Shown here: positions 35,930 to 46,500 of the stretch, in pieces
Layout: each line of letters begins with the position of its first letter
How positions within the stretch are numbered: position 1 is the first letter of the stretch
From: Blasia pusilla
Lineage: Eukaryota; Marchantiophyta; Marchantiopsida; Blasiales
Reading direction: 5' to 3'
NCBI GenBank assembly: GCA_050084515.1
Contig: CM114272.1
Location: 26,350,001 to 26,414,000, forward strand
DNA length: 64,000 nucleotides
Notes under the pieces: generated by a model
Seen by the model: only the letters and a program-made list of their open reading frames with translations
The model's database searches: none
Told to the model about the DNA's origin: nothing
Program-made: the position numbers and the translations under genes

Positions 35930-36980
35930 TTAAGGCGGCACGTGCAATGTTTAATGATAAGAACACGTCTAAGGTGTATTGGGCAAAGGTTATAGCGTGC
36001 GTTGTCTTCTTAATTAACCGGATTTGAATAACATGAGTTCATGATAAGATTCCATTTGAAGTCTTCAAATGATACGTTGTGGTTATACGTGTTATGTTGA
36101 AAGCTATCGAAAATTAGATCTCAAATCTGAAAGATGTATCTTCGTTAACCACGCTAATGAAACTAAGGAGTTTAAATCTTACATTCCATCCCCTAGGCAA
36201 CTTATCATTAGTCGCGTTGTTGTTTTGCTCCATCTGAGTCATTCTCCCAAAGTCAAGGGATGCTCCATCTGAGTCTATTCCACCTCTGAATTTGTCTTTT
36301 GAAGGAGAGAGTATGACTATAAGCAACAAACATTGCCTATAAATTCCTCCAGCACTAGTGTAAGATTACAAGACGTCCTAGATTCTTCAGTTAAATTTAT
36401 CAATCCATGATCGGGAAAAGCATGTTTTCAATTTTTTTATCAGAGCTCAAGTGATATGTGAAAGACATTCATCTTTGAACAACAACTTCGTAGATCGAGT
36501 AGAGTCACGCATCCTACTTACATATTCATAAATGAAGGATTTCTTACAACACATCATGTATATGTGATGACTATCCTTCAAGAAAAAGAATCGAATTGTT
36601 TTGAAGAAGTTATAATCAATGTCGAATGGATTAAAGCTATGGAGGAAGAGCTTACTGCATTAAGACATCAAAAGACTGGGAGCTGGTTGATATACCTTCG
36701 GATAAAAAAGCTAATTGGTTGCAAATGGATTTACAAAGTGAAGCGCAATAATAATAATACAATGAATAGATACAAAGTCAGATTCGTAGCCAAGGGCTAT
36801 GCACAACAGTATAACATTGATGATGTGGAGACATTTAAGCTTGTTGCAAAGATGGCGACTACGAGAACAGTGGTTCCAATTGCAGTAAGTAAGAAGTGGA
36901 GACTACATGAGATGGATGTCAAGAATGCCTTCTTGAATGGAGATCTAGATGAGGAGGTATATTTGACTCAACCGCTTTGA
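35930..36980 (+). pseudogene. Ty1/copia integrase end and reverse transcriptase remnant
   Basis: Traces of the integrase end (ARAMFNDKNTSKVYWAKV, about 35936-35992; RKLDLKSERCIFVNH, about 36107-36152; ISRVVVLL) are followed by the start of the RT at 36564-36980: EWIKAMEEELTALRHQKTGS, GCKWIYKVKRN, YKVRFVAKGYAQQYNID, MATTRTVVPIAVSKKWRLHE and MDVKNAFLNGDLDEEVYL. The last block is the diagnostic copia RT motif. The frame stops at 36978 before the YVDD block. No LTRs were located. An old, truncated copy. Confidence 0.85.
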
Positions 36981-38270
36981 TCTGAGCATCAAGAGAACTC
37001 CCTCTCTCAAATCACTTTGCAATATGATCAATGTTACACAATAGAGCAAGAGCGTCAAGAGTTAACATCACAAATAGAATGATCTTATGACTAAGCAAAG
37101 ATTGTATGTGTATGAGAGGCCATTTCTAACCCTCGGATCTTCTTCACCTCTTTTAGTTTGAAGAAATGACTATCCAAGCAACACATGTAAAGAGGTTAGA
37201 CATTGATCTCGATAAATCCAAGCTAACTTAGCAAGAAGGGTTTTATGGGTGTATGGATCATGAAAATTATGTATATTATGTGACGATATGTATGCACACA
37301 CCATCTGCTTTAACACATCAAGATCCTAAGTAGATGGTGATGGCTTATCTTAATTCAAAATAATCGTAAAAAATATTGGAGATGTCAATGGTTTTGAGCT
37401 AACTAGATTAAGGTCATGACTAAACTAGACATTAACCATCCTAAACCCAAAATGCCCTACTACAGGTTTTGTGTGGTTCTCTCTCCCTAAGAATTCAAGT
37501 TTATGAACTTGAAACCAATATAATGAAAGCATGCAAGAAGGGATTCTTTTTCTTTTTGGACTAGAGCTTTCTACAATTGGATAAGACTTGTCCTTTCTTT
37601 TCTTTTTTTGGGAGGACGGTGGGGGAGGAAAGGGAAGGTCAATATAAAAAGACAAAAATTATATTAGATGATATATCTCCCTAATTTAATTTCATGAAGG
37701 GATTGTAATAAAAGGAAAAAAAATCATGTTGGGTACTATCTATCTAAAGTATTTTTCAAGTGAGAAGGATTCTACGAAGTAAATTCCATATTTTGTCGAA
37801 AAAATTTTAGGAATACAAGGAGCCTTGTTATAAGATGAATAGAGTCATATTTTTATCTTTTTCCTTCCACTTCAACTTTAAGTTCAATTGTTCCAACACT
37901 CCACACGATTCTTCGGAAGAATCTTAAAGTTAAACAATTGAATTTTAAATTCCAAACAAGATAAAATCCTATCTAGATTGGATCCACAAGTTATCCATGT
38001 GAAACTTAGGAAGCAATTTGAGTCTTGATGTATATTATATTCATTCCTTTCCTTGCTACGTTGAAGTTAATATAGTTTGATACGCATTGGGAAATCATCA
38101 TATATTATATTGCTATTTGAGAAGTATTTAGTGAAAAAAAAACTTCAAACAAAGATTTTCAAATCCATTGTCTTAAAGTCTATACTACCCACTAGTTATT
38201 TTTTCTTCCCTAGCTTTTCCTCTCAAGCTAAAGTCAATGAATCAATATGAATTTGCATATAACACCCAAT
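36981..38270. other. AT-rich intergenic, no gene seen
   Basis: Probably further decayed copia sequence at the left and unrelated AT-rich DNA to the right. No protein motif is found. Confidence 0.45.
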
Positions 38271-38379
38271 GTTAAAGGTGTCGCGTCTTTTAGGATGTAG
38301 AGATGAGATCTAGAAGAGAGTCTTTGCTGGTAGTGGGGGACATTCTCAAGAGGTCGAGGATGACCTGCTAAGGCCACTC

Positions 38380-38778
38380 TTGAGAATGCGTGATGTTTTT
38401 CCATTGGGCGTTCTCTTATTGGAGGGACCTGATGGTATGGTTTGGAAGGACCCTGTGCGTAATTGTGCGCCATGTCACCTTCCTAATATTGACGGTATAG
38501 TTGATCCAAGCTTGGCAATAGTTCTTGCAGACTTGCGTTGTATGTTGTGTGGTTCTACCTATGGTGGAGGCATAATGCTAGTCCATGATGGATATTTGAG
38601 AGCATGGCATATAACATGTATGAGGCCACCTCTCAATAGGGTTTCTCGGCGACAATGGATGTGCCCAGATGTCCATAGAGGAGATACATTCCGACTTTTG
38701 TTTGTGATATGGATGACAAGAAGGCGACTAGTGATGGGGCCACATGAGCATCCAACCTATTTGCTCTTAGGATCATAG
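38380..38778 (+). pseudogene. PHD-finger-like ORF in retroelement
   Basis: An open frame of 132 codons. It contains CMLCGSTYGGGIMLVHDGYL followed by RAWHITCMRPPL and RRQWMCPDV. The spacing matches a PHD finger (C-x2-C ... H-D-x-x ... W-H-x2-C ... W-x-C-P). One expected cysteine before DG is His and the next is Tyr, so zinc binding is probably lost. PHD-type fingers occur in some plant retroelement polyproteins, and the flanking LTR-like blocks support that setting. No intact neighbours of the polyprotein remain. The motif is seen; the retroelement origin is inferred. Confidence 0.55.
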
Positions 38779-39052
38779 AGATGTATGTTGTGGTAGGTAG
38801 GGATAGATGGCTATATGGAGTTAGAGGGACCTAACCACTAGCTAAGGGGCGATGTTTGGATGCAATGAGTTGACATGGGATCGTGCGTGTTTGTGTATGT
38901 TTTCAGTGATAATGATGCATGATGTATAGCTATGTGTATGCGTTTGGGAGAGAGAATTTTTTTTTTCTTGGCATGAGGTGACCGAGCTATGGTCCTCCTT
39001 GCCTTGTATGTGTAATCCAAGCCTCTCATTAGGAGAGTGAGTTTGGTTTAAC

Positions 39053-39053
<1 letters not shown>

Positions 39054-39108
<55 letters not shown>
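39054..39108. repeat. (GA)n microsatellite
   Basis: About 55 bp of AG/GA dinucleotides; it yields artificial Arg-Glu and Ser-Leu ORFs. Confidence 0.97.
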
Positions 39109-39113
<5 letters not shown>

Positions 39114-39479
39114 ATGTGCACAGATGGAGGGATATTGTAGTTGAGAGTTCACTTGATTTACAAAGAGAAAATCAACTCTTAAGCTCTCTCCTTGAGTTAT
39201 ACCTCCTTCCCTCTCCCAAGGTCTCTCCACGATAACCTATGCTTGCAAGTTATCTCCTCGGCTCTTGACTTGTTATAGCAGGTCAAGGGCCATTTCCCAA
39301 AGTGGAAAGTCAACTATACTCAAAATGGAAACTTACTCAAAATACTAAATTTCTCGATATGGTTCCAAATGAGCTGAAATGAAGGGGAAACATGCTCTCT
39401 CACATCTGCTGAATCTATATCCCATCGCCAACCACAAAAATTGGAGATCCCAATCTCCTAGGTGATCTCTCCTCAAGCC

Positions 39480-39720
39480 ATATTGCGTAAACCTTTCTTC
39501 ATCGTTTGCACAACCCTAGTGTGCCCTAACGAATCAACACTCGATCTAGGAAAGCATACACTATTTCCTCACTCGCTTTGTTAGGCAATGCAACCAACTC
39601 TATCCACCTAGAGAAGTGATCGACAATCACCAACACATAACAAAAATGGCACTTCGTCAAAGGTAAAAGTTCTCATGATCCAAAACTGTGGAGTCGGAGC
39701 ATTGAACGATGCCTGGACCC
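39480..39720 (-). pseudogene. Gypsy integrase core fragment
   Basis: The minus strand reads CYVLVIVDHFSRWIELVALP followed by NKASEEIV at about 39555-39635. This is the first Asp-containing block of the retroviral-type integrase core. The rest of the core is interrupted by stops. Confidence 0.75.
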
Positions 39721-40289
39721 GATCACACACCATGAACCTGGCAATAATTTTCTGAACATTAGTTTGCATGCCTCACCACCAATATTGTATCTAGAGCAAG
39801 TTGTACAACTGCTTCACTCCAAAAGGACTCATCGGCATGGTGCACTAAACATACTCTCTACGAAGGATCAGGCACTACGCGTACGCTACCATCCTCCCAA
39901 ACTTGCAGCATATGTGTCCCCTCCCATTGAAACTATCTAACTTCTTGTAGGATTGGATCTTGCTCTCTAGGACCCACTATGCTCAAAAACACTGTTAGTA
40001 CAAAGGTATTCCAAGACTACTCCATCCTTATGAATATCTCTGCCACTTGTCATCTCCTCGCCGACCTGGGGATCCAAGGACTCTCCATAAGAACTATGCA
40101 TCGAAGTCTCAACACTTTGGCTCTCCATAGCCAAAAAGCCTCAGGCTAACATGTGCTATCTAGGCACCATCTCCTCATCACTCTCTCCATGCCACTGAGA
40201 TCTTGTCGCATCTTGCTTACTCGAGCATGGGTTATGGTTCAAACCACTTCCATCCTAGTTGAGTGTCTCAGTCTATGTACCACCTAGAA

Positions 40290-40480
40290 AGCATGATACT
40301 CCAACAAGAGAGCCCACCTTGCAAGCTTCCCTGTAAGCTTTTCGGAATCCATCAACCATTTAAGTGGTTGATGATCAATAATGATGGTGAAGGGATTTTC
40401 TGACCTTAAATGCGCAATGGCGTGCACTGCAACCAAACACTCACCCTCATACGAGTTATACTTCGCCTCTATAACGTTGT
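40290..40480 (-). pseudogene. Gypsy RNase H fragment
   Basis: The minus strand encodes ECLVAVHAIAHLRSENPFTI, then IIDHQPLKWLMDSEKLTGKL and ARWALLLE. The DHQPLKWL block is typical of the RNase H domain that follows gypsy RT. Confidence 0.85.
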
Positions 40481-40732
40481 TTGAGCAACTACGTAAGCCA
40501 CCATAAACTCTCTACCCTTATCGTCATGCTAGGTGGATAATTCTCCAAGCCCCAACATACTCCAATCATTACACATTTGGAAAGGATGTCCCATGATCGG
40601 TCTCCTCAATATGGACGCGGACGTCAACTTGCCCTTTAGTAGCTGAAATGCTCTCTCCTACTCATTCCCCCATTTCCATTCGTGATCCATCTTAGTCATC
40701 AAGGTTAATGGCTTTGCAATCGAACTGGACCC

Positions 40733-41461
40733 CTACACGTACGGTTGATAGAAGTTCGCCAATGCCATGAATGCACAAACTCGATTCACATCTGTAGTGC
40801 ATGGAATACAAGAGATAGCCTCTATCTTTATATGTTGCACACCAAGGCCACATAGGTCTATCAAGTGATCCAAGTACTCAATTTGGACGTAGAAGAACTT
40901 GTACTTGATTGGATGTAGCTTCAGCCCATGCAATTGCAATCGTTGAAACGCCTCCTCTATATGTTGCTTATGCTCCTCAACCGTGGCGTTAAAGACTACG
41001 ATATCATCAATATAATACCTAGCAGAATCCAGACTTGTTAAGATCCTATCCATAAGTGTCTGAAACTATGCCGAGACATTCTTTAACTCAAATGGTAAGA
41101 ACTGCCAATGGTAGAAACAATCCTTCCCTTGAGGATCGATACCCCAAAACAACATCCTCAACCTGTCCTCCAGTCTGATAGGCAGCTAATGATATCCAGC
41201 TTGTAAAGCCAACGAATTGAAGACCTTTGTATGACCAATAGCATCAAAGATCTCCTCATGAGTAGGCATGGCATGCCTATCAGACTTCAGTTGCCGATAG
41301 ATAGTTCGATAATCTCCACACATCCGCCTATCCGTCCATTTGCCATGCACATCCTTCTTGGTGGGCATGAAAATGGCAGATGTATACTCTCCATATGAAA
41401 TCTCCACTAGTCTTGCTCCAACTAAGTCATGGCTCCGGCTTTCAATGAAGGCCCTCTCCAT
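40733..41461 (-). pseudogene. Gypsy reverse transcriptase, broken
   Basis: 41186-41461 encodes LVEISYGEYTSAIFMPTKKD, GKWTDRRMCGDYRTIYRQLK and AMPTHEEIFDAIGHTKVFN. 40733-41053 encodes RYYIDDIVVFNATVEEHKQH, with the catalytic YIDD box, and LQLHGLKLHPIKYKFFYVQI. A stop at about 41183 and a frame break near 41060-41185 separate the two parts. This RT subtype, with its MPTKKDVHGKWTDRRMCGDY block, is one I associate with seedless plants, which is a recollection and not a search result. Confidence 0.9.
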
Positions 41462-42180
41462 ATCACTCTTCTTGTAGGGTCATCGAAAGATCGGCATGTC
41501 GCTAGAAAACTTGATGCGGATACCTTGACCCTTCAGCATATCCAAATCATGCATGTTAAATACAAAAATAGTTCCTATAACTCCTCAGGAATTGATGTAT
41601 CCAGCGCTGCTTTCCTCTTGTCAACTTAGGGCCCATATGTGGCTCCCAAGTCTCCATCGTGACTGTCATAGGATTCTCAGGCGCGGGTATAGATGGTTGC
41701 TACTATGCAACCCCATCTCAGAAAAGAGATTTTGACTACGCTCCTAGAGCCAAACACAAACTCTCATCTCCTCCGTGTGTAGGCCCGTGAACCACACTTA
41801 CTCTTGTGGTTGCCATCTCTTGGGGTACCTGCAACACATCCCAAGAAGTTCAAAGGTGTCTCTCCAAACCATCCCTTGTGTGTCGATCTCCTCAGATGTC
41901 GCCCCTAGCCATTGCCTCCACACTCTCGACATGCATGGGGCTCACCAATGCAACAGTTGTGACCTATGGCAACCTCACCCGATGTTGCTCAACTACTCAT
42001 AAGCTCATGATCCATGTCAAGCAGTACAAGTCCATTTCTTGACCCAAGAAATAACGTCATGATGCCTCTGATAATGAAGGTATTGTAGTCATTCATGTGG
42101 GAAATCCCATCCCTCACTCTCGCTCATCGGATTTAGGCTCCACCAACTGTTGTGTCTGGTCATCCTAAACCAAGCCAACA
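41462..42180 (-). other. E2 region between protease and RT, degenerate
   Basis: Expected to hold the protease-RT linker of the polyprotein. Only short open frames without firm motifs were seen. Confidence 0.35.
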
Positions 42181-42861
42181 CCGACCTCCTTTTATGCATA
42201 GGAAGTGTGAAAACTCAAAAATGTAGGAAAGGTTTCCCGTAGCATGCCAATCCTATTGACCACAGTCAACGACAGTCAATCATCATACGACATTACTTGT
42301 GATCGACAACCCGGATGCAGAATAGAATCCTCCAACAAATGGGAGTGTTGTTCCACTCTCGCATAAGCCCTCCGCAAGACCTCATGTAGCACCAAGTTGG
42401 TCCACCATAAACACGGGCGATGTGCTCTTGAACCTATACTCACCGCATCCAAAAACACTGTATGCCGATTCGCTCGCATCTGATGTGCACTCGTCACCAC
42501 CTGTGATCTCCAATCGCCCAAAATCCAGACATTCACCAAGATATAAGTTGAAGAATGCGAGTGATGTTCCTACAAATATCGCAAGATCCTCATCATCTCC
42601 CAAAACAACTTGGATCAAGTTTCAACTAACCCGATACCTTGTCTAGCACTCGATTGGCCCTGATATGGCCAACCAAAAATGACCAAATGGTCCCTACGTG
42701 GTCCAAGTCCAGCGCCCCTAGCAACAATTATGGTGTCAATCACAAGTAATGTTGTATGATGATTCATTGTCGTTGACTGTGGTCAATAGGATTGGCATGC
42801 TACGGGCAGTCTTTCCCACATTTGTGAGTTTTCACGCTTCCTATGCATAAAAGGAGGTCGG
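42181..42861. mobile_element. Foldback-like unit with ~120-bp inverted ends
   Basis: Left end 42181-42303 starts CCGACCTCCTTTTATGCATA; right end 42738-42861 is its inverted complement (…TATGCATAAAAGGAGGTCGG) with about 90% match by eye. The ~435-bp middle has no recognised coding region. A third copy of the right end stands at 44621-44743, beyond the LTR. No obvious target duplication was established. Confidence 0.65.
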
Positions 42862-42864
42862 ATC

Positions 42865-43000
42865 TGTCGCGACCCTCATAACCAAACAACACCAAATGGT
42901 CCCTATGCGGTCCAAGTCCAGCGCCCCTAACAACAATTGTGGTGTCAATCACAAGTAATGTGATTGACACCACAATCACAAGTAAAGAAGACATGGATTT
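42865..43000. repeat. LTR start fragment and 14-bp hairpin
   Basis: TGTCGCGACCCTCATAACCA at 42865 repeats the first ~30 bases of the LTRs at 14516 and 43593. It then switches to a segment shared with 42685-42745 (TGGTCC..GCGGTCCAAGTCC). A perfect 14-bp hairpin (arms 42939-42952 and 42960-42973, GTGGTGTCAATCAC) follows. Confidence 0.7.
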
Positions 43001-43592
43001 GGAGATTCGATGCTTGTATTGTAATTTTGAGTTTGGTTTGTGCAAGGCAATGAGTAGTTCTTCATATGCTTAGGATGTAAGTCAAGGAGACCAAACAATG
43101 AGTATTTGAGGTGAGAGCTTGTATTCAGATAAGGCATCTAGATCAGGACCAAGTGTTGAAGTACTAGCATTTGGGCTCGCCCTAACGTCGGCGGGGCAGA
43201 TGAGTCTGTCTTGGGGTTTGTGGTGATCTCATTCATGTTTCATGACTGAACTTAGTGACACGCCTAGGTGGAATACAGGTGACCCAAAAGTAGTACAAGT
43301 TGGCTAGGTAGACAGGCGGTTGTTTACAAATAGTGAGTGAAGTGTTAGGTTGCAGACTTAGTGAGCTTATTTTGATAGTTACATTAGTTCGGCAGAACTA
43401 GTCTAGGCTCATCAGAAAGCAGAAGCTAATAAGTCTAAGTGCTACAAGCGACAAACCTAAGACTTAAGCCAAAAAGAGGAATTGCGGGTTAGCTACCAGA
43501 ACGCGATTCTGTGTTAAGGGGTCGGCTTCCCAGAACTTAACATCAATAAGGTTTGCATTGATGAGGACATTAACCTTCTAAGGAGGGGTGAG
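43001..43592. other. Spacer before second LTR, no gene seen
   Basis: Sequence inside the nested insertion. No protein motif or repeat was recognised; possibly internal sequence of a non-autonomous retroelement ending at the 43593 LTR. Confidence 0.3.
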
Positions 43593-44587
43593 TGTCGCGA
43601 CCCTCATAACCAAACAACACCAAATACGCGCCAAGCGAAACATCAGAACTCAAAGGAACTCACGCCGCGAGGTTTGCGCTTTGGAGAGGCGTTTGGAAGA
43701 GTCTCTTGGAAAAGCGCGTTTCATGCGTTAGTGGTCACGACCAGGAAACCTAGACCAAACGCGAGCCGAGACTTGAGATGAGTTGAGTCTTGGAGGTTGG
43801 TTGCCAAAGAGGTGAGAACCAGTTTGGAACACGGCTAGCGTTTGGGAGAATCTGACTGTGTTTAGGACCATAACGTTGAGCTCCAAGATGCGTTCGGGAC
43901 AAGTAAGGGCGAGTTGAAAAGTTGATCTCAAGATGCTTCCAACGCACCAAAGATCTCAGCAAACGCATAAGTACAGGCTGAGATATTGGCCGAAAACGAT
44001 TCAGAGAGCAATCGGGTTGAGGGCCAATTTGAGAGGCCCGGTGTCTTTCCTAAATGTAGGGGGCCCCCGGAGATCCCCAGAAGTACTAGTAAGGGGAGTA
44101 CCTTCTCTGAGATGTCTCGGGAAACGAAACCCCACTTTGGGCGCCAAACGGCATTTCAGAGGCACGGGATGAAACGGGAGTTTGGCGCGGAAACCCGAAA
44201 CCCAAACCTGATCCAAGGGAGTGGACTTTGTACGCCACACTTGGATTCCAACCGAGATTCGCCGTGCGAGTCTTGGTGAGGAACTCATTGGATGTTCATC
44301 GGACGTTGGAACCGCTAGGCGCGAAACGCCATTTCAGTTCTGAACCGACGTAAAGTCTGTCCCAAGTCTTTCGAGACTTGCTCGTGTTGGAAACCGCGAA
44401 ACTAGGAAGGTTGAGCTTGAAGAGAGAGTCCGAGACGAGAACTCGGAAAGTAATCCCGCTGATTGATCCAAGACCCGACTAACCGAAGTGCGTGTTTGGA
44501 TGCAGATCAGCGTTGAGAGCGTGACCTACTGAACGCACGCTTCCGCAACAAACAAGATTAATGTTCAAGGAGAGTAGGCGCACGACA
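43593..44587 (+). mobile_element. LTR (995 bp), same family as 14516-15517
   Basis: Starts TGTCGCGACCCTCATAACC and ends GCGCACGACA. It aligns along its whole length with the solo LTR at 14516-15517 (shared GAAGTACTAGTAAGGGG, GGATGCAGATC, GTGACCTACTGAACGCACGC). A primer-binding site follows two bases later, which sets the strand. ORFs inside it are not genes. Confidence 0.9.
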
Positions 44588-44589
44588 CG

Positions 44590-44601
44590 TGGTATCAGAG
44601 C
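44590..44601 (+). other. Primer-binding site (initiator tRNA-Met type)
   Basis: TGGTATCAGAGC two bases after the LTR end is the standard plant retrotransposon primer-binding sequence, complementary to the 3' end of initiator methionine tRNA. Only about 20 bases of internal sequence remain before the foldback-end copy. Confidence 0.85.
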
Positions 44602-44620
44602 AATGGTCCCTACGCGGTCC

Positions 44621-44743
44621 ATCACAAGTAATGTTGTATGATGATTCATTGTCGTTGACTGTGGTCAATAGGATTGGCATGCTACGGGCAGTCTTTCCCA
44701 CATTTGTGAGTTTTCACGCTTCCTATGCATAAAAGGAGGTCGG
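44621..44743 (+). repeat. Third copy of foldback end
   Basis: Near-identical to 42738-42861 in the same orientation, ending GGAGGTCGG followed by ATC in both places. Confidence 0.9.
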
Positions 44744-44807
44744 ATCGAACTCTGGTAGCTTTTTACCGTGGACATAGACAATCCGAGAAAACGCAGGCAT
44801 AATTATG

Positions 44808-45587
44808 TCACATGGTGAAGTGAAATGCGCTTGGCAACCTCATCAAGCTCCATATGCAGATATTGTTGCACACGTACTCGTGCTTGCAAAACAGAAGCCA
44901 ACCCAGTGTTGATCCCTCCAAAAAGATCCAACACTCTAATACCCTCCTCATGCATGCTCGCACCACGGACTCATCAAACGGATGTCCTCGGCAAATCTTC
45001 ACTACAATCTCATGTCGGGTGATAAACTGCATTGTACTTGCTCCACCCAAGAATGTGTGTATTCTGAATGGGCAACACTCCACATTTGCCCTTGTCAAGC
45101 CCAATCCTCTAAAAGCTGTTTTCCCCAACATCCTGGGTTGCGCTCTTGAATCCAACGAGACCCAATGCAGACAAAACACTCTATCTCTTGGACTCACCAA
45201 ATGGAATACCTCTCCTCGATTATCCAGAATAAAAGCTCCTGGGGAAACCATAGCCCACTCTATTGCGGATCTAGCGGGCATCTCCGCCATACTAGCAGCC
45301 GTAATGTACCATGAATCTAAGGTGGACGGCCTGAGCATAGGCTCCAAGGTCAGGTCCATCACCTCCTCTACAATCACCTCTGAAGGTGATGTAGGAACAC
45401 CAACTCCACGCTCACATAGCGTAGAGGCCAGCGAGAAACCCTCGGCCAGCACACCTCCCAACATCGTAACATCAAAAGGAGAAAACCATGGAATGCAGTA
45501 CATCTCAATGGCGGACCCCAAAAACATTCTCGACACGGGCTTCACATGAGCATCTGCAATAGGATTTATCACACTTGCTGATTCCAT
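44808..45587 (-). pseudogene. Gypsy protease region ORF
   Basis: The longest open frame of the window (259 codons, minus). Residues 143-158 (VSLDSRAQPRMLGKTA) occupy the place of the retroviral-type aspartic protease active-site block, where gypsy elements have DSG-A-P; here Gly is Arg. AFRGLGLTRANVECCPFRIH and a Thr-rich loop follow, similar to the gypsy family. The first 130 residues (EEVMDLTLEPMLRPS) would be the gag-protease linker. Gene order (gag upstream, RT downstream) supports the call. Protease activity is unlikely with the Gly-to-Arg change. The plus-strand 231-codon frame here is a shadow. Confidence 0.55.
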
Positions 45588-46500
45588 TGCCCTCTATGCC
45601 TGCACACCAACAACAATCAGCTCTCCGAGACCCATCAATAGATTCCTCATCCCTCGGAAAACGTGAAAGACTAAGGAAGCCGTGTTTGCTTCTTGGCCTC
45701 CCCTCTTTGCGGATCCAACTCTATAGTCGCTCCACAAGTAATAACATCAGCTATCTCCGTGTGTGCATCCCAGCCAAGATCCTCCATATCTCTGGTTGCT
45801 CCTTGCAAGCTTCGGGTAATCGTAATGCCATAACGGCAATCTGTTGATGCAAATGCTCTATCTAAGCAGCCATATGCATCCTAGCCTCATACACTGCATC
45901 TCCCTTGACATGTCTAGATGGCGGACCTCTACCTCCTCTAGGGGAAACTCCACCACCCCCTTGGGTAAATCCAACTCCTCGTCCCCCAACGGGTCTATGT
46001 GGTACACAACCTCTAGGCCTATGCGGACCAAAAACTCGCTCTAGTACACGATCTGGCACTCATTCCGAGCATAAATCAGGATGGAGGCTGAAACATCTAG
46101 CGTATAGGACCATACCTATAACAATGATCACATTGATAAACTCTTGGTGCGAACCCATCTCCTCTTGTAGGTTGAGGCACATGTCCACTATTGTGACGAG
46201 TGCAACCACGCTAGTGATAGGCTCCATCACATGCCCAACAAATAATCCTTGACAACATCTGTTGCGCCGCATATGATGGCGTAGGTCTCTATGGCATGGA
46301 CTCCTAGTATTTTCCCTAAGTTCGTGGTGCCACAATCCTCTCTCAAAATCCACGTTGTTGCACTGGTGGTGCAAGCAATCGTGACTGCTCTCGAGTGTGA
46401 CCCATGGTTGCTACGCTCTCCTCAACCATGTTACGCTCAATACACTCCGTCTCAAAAAAATCTCTCAATGTAGGTGAGGTGCACATTAGAAATACCGCAT
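45588..46500 (-). other. E2 gag-protease spacer, G-rich on minus strand
   Basis: Frames are broken. A Gly/Arg-rich piece (VGGRGVGFTQGGGGVSPRGG, about 45925-45990) may be the RNA-binding tail of gag. Around 46200-46260 one frame reads CWACDGAYH.RGC, close to a zinc knuckle but with the wrong last spacing and a stop. Confidence 0.4.

Larger units (their letters stand above)
38275..39170 (+). mobile_element. Retroelement 3' end with LTR-like sequence
   Basis: Shares with 17160-17690 both a left block (GAGATCTAG...GGTCGAGGATGACCTGCT) and a right block (TATGGTCCTCCTTGCCTTG through CTTGATTTACAAAGAGA) in the same order. Between the blocks it holds an additional PHD-like ORF (38380-38778). A (GA)n run splits the right block at 39054-39108. 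It abuts, head to head, the inverted LTR-like sequence of element E2 (39170-39410). Confidence 0.6.

Noticed and set aside
39048-39235. Arg-Glu and Ser-Leu repeat ORFs
   Set aside because: They are translations of the (GA)n microsatellite.
44854-45549. 231-codon plus-strand ORF
   Set aside because: It lies opposite the gypsy protease-region frame; composition follows from the other strand and no motif is seen.
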